A DNA stretch of 64,000 bases from Catenulispora yoronensis (GTDB taxonomy: Bacteria > Actinomycetota > Actinomycetes > Streptomycetales > Catenulisporaceae): the NCBI RefSeq assembly GCF_039531695.1, contig NZ_BAAAQN010000012.1, positions 1 to 64,000 on the forward strand, read 5' to 3'. The notes beneath the pieces were generated by a model. It was not told the origin of the DNA, made no database searches, and worked only from the letters and a program-made list of their open reading frames with translations. The position numbers and the translations under genes are program-made. This document shows, in pieces, positions 59,816-64,000 of this stretch (position 1 is the first letter of the stretch; every line of letters starts with the position of its first letter).

Positions 59816-59845
59816 AAGGAGGGCCCGGGAACCCGGGCCCTCCTT
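59816..59845 (-). terminator. terminator of the second acyl-CoA dehydrogenase gene
   Basis: A perfect 14-bp palindrome arm pair (AAGGAGGGCCCGGG, 59816-59829, and CCCGGGCCCTCCTT, 59832-59845) with a 2-nt centre. On the minus strand it is followed by TTCGC, 11 bp after the stop. Confidence 0.85.
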
Positions 59846-59856
59846 CGCGCCGTGCC

Positions 59857-61017
59857 TCAGTATGACTTCGGCAATCCCAACGTGTGCTGGGCGACGTAGT
59901 TGAGGATCATCTCCCGGCTCACCGGCGCGATCCGCGTCACGCGCGTCGCCGCCAGCAGCGGCGCGAGGCCGTACTCGGTTGTCAGGCCGTTCCCGCCGTG
60001 CGCCTGGATCGCTTGGTCCACCGCTTCCACGGCGGCATCGGCGGACGCGAACTTCGCCATGTTCGCCGCCTCGCCGGCCGCCAGGTCGTCGCCGCTGTCG
60101 TAGAGCCAGGCCGCCTTCTGGGTCATCACCTTGGCCAGCTCGACATGGATCGCGGCCTGGGCCAGCGGATGGGCCACGCCCTGGTGGGTGCCGATCGGCT
60201 TGTCCCGCCACACCGTCCGGGTCTTGGCGTAGTCGGCTGCCCGGTCCAGCGCGTACTCGGCGGTGCCGACGGCGAACGCCGCGGCCATGATCCGCTCCGG
60301 ATTCAGGCCTGCGAACAGCTGGAGCAGTCCGGCGTCCTCGTCGCCGACCAACGCGTCGGCCGGCAGGCGGACGTCGTCGAAGAACAGTTGGAACTGCTTC
60401 TCGGGGCCGTCTATCTCCATCTCGATCAACGTCTTGCTGAAACCGGGCGCATCGGTCGGCACGACCATGAGGGCCGGCTTCAGATTGCCGGTGGCCGCGT
60501 CCTTCGTCCGGGCCACGACCAGCACCGCGTCCGACTCGTCGACGCCGGAGATGAACACCTTCTGCCCCGTGAGCACCCACTCGTCCCCGTCCCGGCGCAC
60601 CGCGGTGGTGATCCGGTGGGAGTTGGAGCCGGCGTCCGGCTCGGTGATGCCGAAGGCCATCTTGAACGACCCGTCGGCGATGCCAGGGAGCCACTTCTCC
60701 TTCTGGGCCGTCGTGCCGAAACGGGAGATGATCGTGCCGCAGATCGCCGGCGACACCACGATCAGCAGCAGCGGGCAGCCCGCCCGGGCCAGTTCCTCGC
60801 CGACCGCGGCCAGGTCCGCGATGCCGCCGCCCCCGCCGCCGTACTCCTCCGGCAGGCTGACGCCCAGGTAGCCGTTCCGCCCGACCTCGTTCCAGAGTTC
60901 GGTGCTTTTCGCACCGGCCTTGGTCTGCCGCCGCACGTAATCCGGTCCGTACCGCTTGGCCAGGTCGCGCACTGCCTGGCGGAGCGCCACGCGCTCCTCG
61001 GGCTCCACGAAGCTCAT
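59857..61017 (-). CDS. acyl-CoA dehydrogenase family protein, EGT-motif-less subtype
   Basis: A 386-residue FAD enzyme of the acyl-CoA dehydrogenase fold. The N-terminal helical domain is followed by FGITEPDAGSNSHRITT near residue 130, then QAHGGNGLTTEYGLAPLL near 345. The C-terminal site usually holding Glu in EGT reads RIAPVSREMILNYVAQHTLGLPKSY, as in one FadE-like subgroup, so the usual catalytic Glu is not at that position. The start is ATG 61017. A long open frame upstream is spurious. It is divergent from the HtrA-like protease, with an AT-rich patch (61040-61074) between. Confidence 0.9.
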   Translation of the reverse strand: MSFVEPEERVALRQAVRDLAKRYGPDYVRRQTKAGAKSTELWNEVGRNGYLGVSLPEEYGGGGGGIADLAAVGEELARAGCPLLLIVVSPAICGTIISRFGTTAQKEKWLPGIADGSFKMAFGITEPDAGSNSHRITTAVRRDGDEWVLTGQKVFISGVDESDAVLVVARTKDAATGNLKPALMVVPTDAPGFSKTLIEMEIDGPEKQFQLFFDDVRLPADALVGDEDAGLLQLFAGLNPERIMAAAFAVGTAEYALDRAADYAKTRTVWRDKPIGTHQGVAHPLAQAAIHVELAKVMTQKAAWLYDSGDDLAAGEAANMAKFASADAAVEAVDQAIQAHGGNGLTTEYGLAPLLAATRVTRIAPVSREMILNYVAQHTLGLPKSY

Positions 61018-61041
61018 GTCCGCCAGCCTGCCAGGCGGGGA

Positions 61042-61938
61042 ATGCAAAAACAATCCTGTCTGTTTGTTTTTTGGTCGGCGCGGTGCCGAAGTCGCGCGTC
61101 CGCGCCGGGGGAGGGCGCCGGTTCGGCCGTGGCCTTCACCGGGGACGGCTTCCTGGCCACCAGCGCGCACGTCGTGGAAGGCGTGAGCGCGGGCCTGGCG
61201 GTGACCTCGGACGGCGACGAGTACGGTTTCGACGTCGTCGGCCGCGACCGGCTCTCCGACCTGGCGGTGCTGCGGATGCCGCCGGGCCGGGTGCAGGCCG
61301 CGGCCCTCGGCGACGCGGACACCCTGCGGGTCGGCCAGCTGGTGGTCGCCGTCGGGAACCCGCTGGGCTTGGCCGGCTCGGTGACCGCGGGCGTGGTCAG
61401 CGCGCTGGGCCGCTCGCTGCCCACCCGCACCGAGCACGGCCGGTCGGTGATCGACGACGTGATCCAGACCGATGCCGCGCTTAATCCAGGCAATTCCGGA
61501 GGGGCGCTGGCCGACCACTGCGGCTGGGTGGTCGGCGTGAACATCGCCGTCGCCGGGGTCGGCCTCGGCCAGGCGGTGAAGGTCAACGCCACCACCCGGC
61601 TGATCCTGTCCGAGCTGATCAGCGCCGGGAAGGTGCGGCGGGCCTGGCTCGGCGTAGGCGGCTCGACGATGCCACTGCCCTCGGCGCTCGGCCGCAGGCT
61701 GGACCGCCGGACCGGGTTCGGAGTGGCCGAGGTGGTGCCGGGCAGCCCTGCCGCGCGAGCTGGGGTTTTGGTCGGCGGCGTGCTGCTGAGTGTCGAGGGC
61801 CGACCGATAGACACAGCGCAGGACCTGCAACGCATAATGCTGGCGCGGCGCGCCGGAGCCCAGGTCGCGATGACCTTGCACCGACGCGGCGCGCTGGTGG
61901 ACGTGACCGTCGTGCTGGCCGAGCTGTCAGGAGTCTGA
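61042..61938 (+). CDS. HtrA/DegP-like serine protease with PDZ domain (S1C)
   Basis: A 298-residue protein. The triad is LATSAHVVEG (His, near 50), RLSDLAVLRM (Asp, near 80) and NPGNSGGALADH (Ser, near 153). A PDZ domain fills the C-terminal third (VVPGSPAARAGVLVGGVLLSVEGRPI). There is no signal or membrane helix, so it is cytoplasmic as read. ATG 61042 (GGCGGGGA just upstream) is the only sensible start that keeps GAGSAVAFT, which homologues have before the His strand. It yields a Cys/Arg-rich, odd N-terminus encoded by AT-rich DNA, so the true 5' end may be damaged. Its last 12 bp overlap the SPFH gene. Confidence 0.8.
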   Translation: MQKQSCLFVFWSARCRSRASAPGEGAGSAVAFTGDGFLATSAHVVEGVSAGLAVTSDGDEYGFDVVGRDRLSDLAVLRMPPGRVQAAALGDADTLRVGQLVVAVGNPLGLAGSVTAGVVSALGRSLPTRTEHGRSVIDDVIQTDAALNPGNSGGALADHCGWVVGVNIAVAGVGLGQAVKVNATTRLILSELISAGKVRRAWLGVGGSTMPLPSALGRRLDRRTGFGVAEVVPGSPAARAGVLVGGVLLSVEGRPIDTAQDLQRIMLARRAGAQVAMTLHRRGALVDVTVVLAELSGV

Positions 61939-63102
61939 CCGCGCCTGACCGGCTGAGTGCTCGGCGGCGGCCTTCTCCACAGCGGAGGTCTCCACCACCG
62001 AGCCCTCGACCAGTTCGGCGGCCAGCTCGGCGATCTCGTCCTCGGTCAGGTCGGGGGCCTCGCGGAGCTCCGGCTCGGCCATGGGTTCGGTGGCGGGGTC
62101 GCTGCCTGGTTCCGGCGTGATGCCCGAACTGGGCGACGGTTCCGCCGCCACCACGGGTTCGGCCCCGGAATCGGAGCTGGACCCGGAATCGGAGTCGGCC
62201 CCGGAATCGGAGCCGGCCGCCTGCTCAGGCTGCTCGCCGCCCTCGATCGCGACCTTCTCCGAGGACTTCTCCACCTCGCTCTGCGAGTCTCCCGTCAGCG
62301 AGGTCACCGCCTTGCTCACCGCTTCCACCGCCGCCCCCGTCGACCCGCCGGCGTTTTCGAGGAAACGGAGAAGCTCGACCGGGAACGGCAGCACGAGCGT
62401 CGAGTTCTTCTCGGCCGCGACCTCCACGATGGTCTGCAGCAGCCGCAGTTGCAGCGCCGACGGCGTGCGGGACATGATCCGCGCGGCATCGGACAGCTTG
62501 GTGGCGGCCTGGAACTCGCCGTCGGCGACGATGATGCGAGCACGGCGCTCGCGGTCGGCCTCGGCCTGGCGGGCCATCGACCGCTTCATCGACTCCGGCA
62601 GCGCCACATCCTTGATCTCGACCCGGTCGATCTCGACGCCCCAGCCGGTCGCCGGGGTCTCCAGCATCAGCTCCATGCCCTGGTTGAGCGGCTCGCGGTT
62701 CGACAGCAGGTCGTCCAGCAGGCTCTTGCCGATGATCGAGCGCAGCGAGGTCTGGGCGACGAGCGAGACGGCGTACTGGTAGTCCTGCACATAGATGAGT
62801 GCGCGGGCCGGGTCGATGACGCGGAAGTAGACCACGGCGTCCACTCGTACTGTGACGTTGTCCCGGGTGATCCCCTCCTGCGCCGGCACCGGCATGGTCA
62901 CGACCTGCATGTTGACCGTGCGCAGCTTGTCGACGACGGGGATGATCCGGGTCAAGCCAGGCTGGCGGACGCTGTCCAGCGCCCGGCCGAAGCGGAAGAC
63001 GATGCCCCGCTCGTATTGTTTGACGGTGCGCAGCGACGCGCCCATGGCCGCTGCTCCGGCCGCCACGGCGGCGATGATGGCGCTCACGATCGCGGTGATC
63101 AT
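61927..63102 (-). CDS. SPFH/band 7 (slipin/stomatin) membrane protein
   Basis: A 391-residue protein. One N-terminal helix (ITAIVSAIIAAVAAGAAAMG) is followed by the band-7 domain: TVKQYERGIVFRFGRALDS, NVTVRVDAVVYFRVIDP, AQTSLRSIIGKSLLDDLLSN, and a coiled-coil-like KRSMARQAEADRERRARIIVADGE. The last ~130 residues are acidic and of low complexity, with Ser-Asp-Ser-Gly repeats and Glu/Pro. Slipins scaffold membrane microdomains and often pair with NfeD, which is absent here. ATG 63102 has GGAAGGA about 9 bases upstream. Confidence 0.92.
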   Translation of the reverse strand: MITAIVSAIIAAVAAGAAAMGASLRTVKQYERGIVFRFGRALDSVRQPGLTRIIPVVDKLRTVNMQVVTMPVPAQEGITRDNVTVRVDAVVYFRVIDPARALIYVQDYQYAVSLVAQTSLRSIIGKSLLDDLLSNREPLNQGMELMLETPATGWGVEIDRVEIKDVALPESMKRSMARQAEADRERRARIIVADGEFQAATKLSDAARIMSRTPSALQLRLLQTIVEVAAEKNSTLVLPFPVELLRFLENAGGSTGAAVEAVSKAVTSLTGDSQSEVEKSSEKVAIEGGEQPEQAAGSDSGADSDSGSSSDSGAEPVVAAEPSPSSGITPEPGSDPATEPMAEPELREAPDLTEDEIAELAAELVEGSVVETSAVEKAAAEHSAGQARSDS

Positions 63103-63190
63103 GGCGAGGTCCTTCCGGAAAGGACGCGCTGTCGGTGCGGCGCCGACCGGCGTTCGCACCCTGTTTTACGAGTATACGAATGTCTTACGT

Positions 63191-63248
63191 GTCCGGTTCG
63201 GATCCGGACCCGCCCCTGGTGCCCGCCGGGGCCGGATCGAAACCGGAC
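63191..63248. repeat. 17-bp inverted repeat upstream of the SPFH gene
   Basis: GTCCGGTTCGGATCCGG (63191-63207) and CCGGATCGAAACCGGAC (63232-63248) pair with one or two mismatches, with a 24-nt loop. It lies between the partial membrane gene and the SPFH gene; it could be a terminator without a T-run, or an operator. Confidence 0.6.
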
Positions 63249-63298
63249 AGATCAGATCAAAATCCGATGGGTCCAGATGGAAGACCCAGGTAGACGGC

Positions 63299-64000
63299 CT
63301 ACCGATACTCGGCCAGTCGCCGCCACACACCGGCCACCGTCAGGACCATCACCGCCACGAACACCGCTGTGGGCGCCGCGGCCCAGCCGGACGCCCCGGT
63401 GCGGGCGTCGGCCATGGTGGCCTCGAAGGCGCTGCGCTGTGCGTCGGCAGCCTGGCCGAGATGGGTGTCGAGGGCGTAGAAGTCCTGGCCCAGCTGGCCA
63501 CCCGCGATACCGGTGGCCTCGGTGAGCGCGGCGTCCACGTCGCCGCCGTCGACCTCACTCTTGAGTTTACCCACGTCGCTCTGGACGGCTGCCCAATCGC
63601 TGCCGGCGCGGGTGGACAGAGTGCCGTCGGTGCCGTTCAGTCCGGTGCTCAGCAGCCCGGGCTTCCCCGCGCCGCCGTTGAGCGCGACGAGGTCGGCGGC
63701 GTAGCCGTGGTCATAGCCGAAGTTCGGGGCGACCGCGTAGCGCACCATCGACCCGACCGCGTCGAAGGTGACGGCCCGGGCCTGCTGGATCCCGAGGTAG
63801 GGCGTCATGTGATGGTCGACGGCGTTCTGCACCCGGTCGGTCTGCTGCGAGGTCATGGCCAGGCCGGTGCCGAGGAACACCACGGTGGCCACCGTGGCGA
63901 CCGCCAGGAACGGGTTCAGATTCCGCCGGAACCGGCGGGTCAGCAGCATCTGGAAGCCGACCAGCGCCGCGAGCAGCGGTAGACCGGTGACGAGCACCAG
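63299..64000 (-). CDS. membrane protein of unknown function, 5' part cut off
   Basis: The frame is open to the window end, and the last 232 or more residues are present. Two or more hydrophobic segments come first (VTGLPLLAALVGFQMLL and NPFLAVATVATVVFLGTGLAM). Then comes an extracytoplasmic helical region of ~150 residues without cysteines (DRVQNAVDHHMTPYLGIQQA, Gly/Asp-rich middle), and a last helix (AAAPTAVFVAVMVLTVAGVW) before WRRLAEYR. The layout resembles sensor-like proteins with a four-helix outer domain. No family is assigned. Confidence 0.75.
   Translation of the reverse strand: MVLVTGLPLLAALVGFQMLLTRRFRRNLNPFLAVATVATVVFLGTGLAMTSQQTDRVQNAVDHHMTPYLGIQQARAVTFDAVGSMVRYAVAPNFGYDHGYAADLVALNGGAGKPGLLSTGLNGTDGTLSTRAGSDWAAVQSDVGKLKSEVDGGDVDAALTEATGIAGGQLGQDFYALDTHLGQAADAQRSAFEATMADARTGASGWAAAPTAVFVAVMVLTVAGVWRRLAEYR

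Noticed and set aside
59884..61041. Long upstream extension of the HtrA-like protease frame
   Set aside because: Antisense to the well-supported acyl-CoA dehydrogenase; composition is shadow-like.

Overview
The window is GC-rich DNA from a sporulating, filamentous-type actinomycete. The support is the codon bias, GTG/TTG starts, an SsgB-type sporulation protein, a SARP regulator, a DUF574-type methyltransferase, an actinobacterial GuaB1 and a PabB/PabC-SsgB-tRNA neighbourhood. It could be Catenulispora- or Streptomyces-like; the species cannot be fixed from the sequence alone. Most of the window is chromosomal housekeeping sequence with single genes or short operons on both strands.

Layout. 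1-3655: end of a luciferase-like monooxygenase, then an acyl-CoA carboxylase beta subunit plus acyl-CoA dehydrogenase pair. 3870-5943: a restriction endonuclease of the phosphorothioated-DNA-binding type, divergent from a patatin-like lipase. 5948-10723: a one-strand cluster with a small SARP regulator, an array of 11-bp direct repeats, a 79-residue peptide with eight cysteines, a MauE/DoxX membrane redox protein, a thioredoxin-fold protein, an ABC exporter and an S26 signal peptidase. This looks like a dedicated system for making, oxidising, exporting and trimming a disulfide-rich peptide, and is the most interesting part of the window. 10919-18828: membrane protein, FMN reductase/HxlR pair, acetoacetate-CoA ligase, HAD phosphatase, a secreted Trp-rich mini-protein, MgtC, acetyltransferase. 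18750-24487: GT87 mannosyltransferase, GMC (cholesterol-oxidase-like) oxidoreductase, L,D-transpeptidase lipoprotein, GuaB1.

24575-37214: YibE/F, YnfA, a metallo-beta-lactamase-fold hydrolase, a His/Gly-repeat secreted protein, a CtaG-like protein, a three-gene sugar ABC importer, DUF475, NTF2-like and RsbW-like proteins, and a 15-bp tandem repeat grown out of a terminator. 37215-47287: FHA-ABC exporter, methyltransferase, HrpA helicase, ABC-F. 47381-52775: AlkB-like dioxygenase, tRNA-Val(CAC), ssgB, pabC/pabB, trypsin-like protease, then tRNA-Gly, tRNA-Cys and tRNA-Val(GAC).

52820-55426 follows the tRNA genes. It has about 1 kb without a convincing gene, then a small membrane protein coupled to an HTH protein, then a secreted ricin-type lectin; this looks like accessory DNA at a tRNA site. 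55652-64000: MFS transporter, two membrane-anchored proteins (one GH18-like), an unknown protein, a second acyl-CoA dehydrogenase, an HtrA-like protease, an SPFH/slipin protein and a cut-off membrane protein. Several proteins carry in-frame low-complexity expansions (Asn/Ser, Gly, Ser-Gly, His-Gly).
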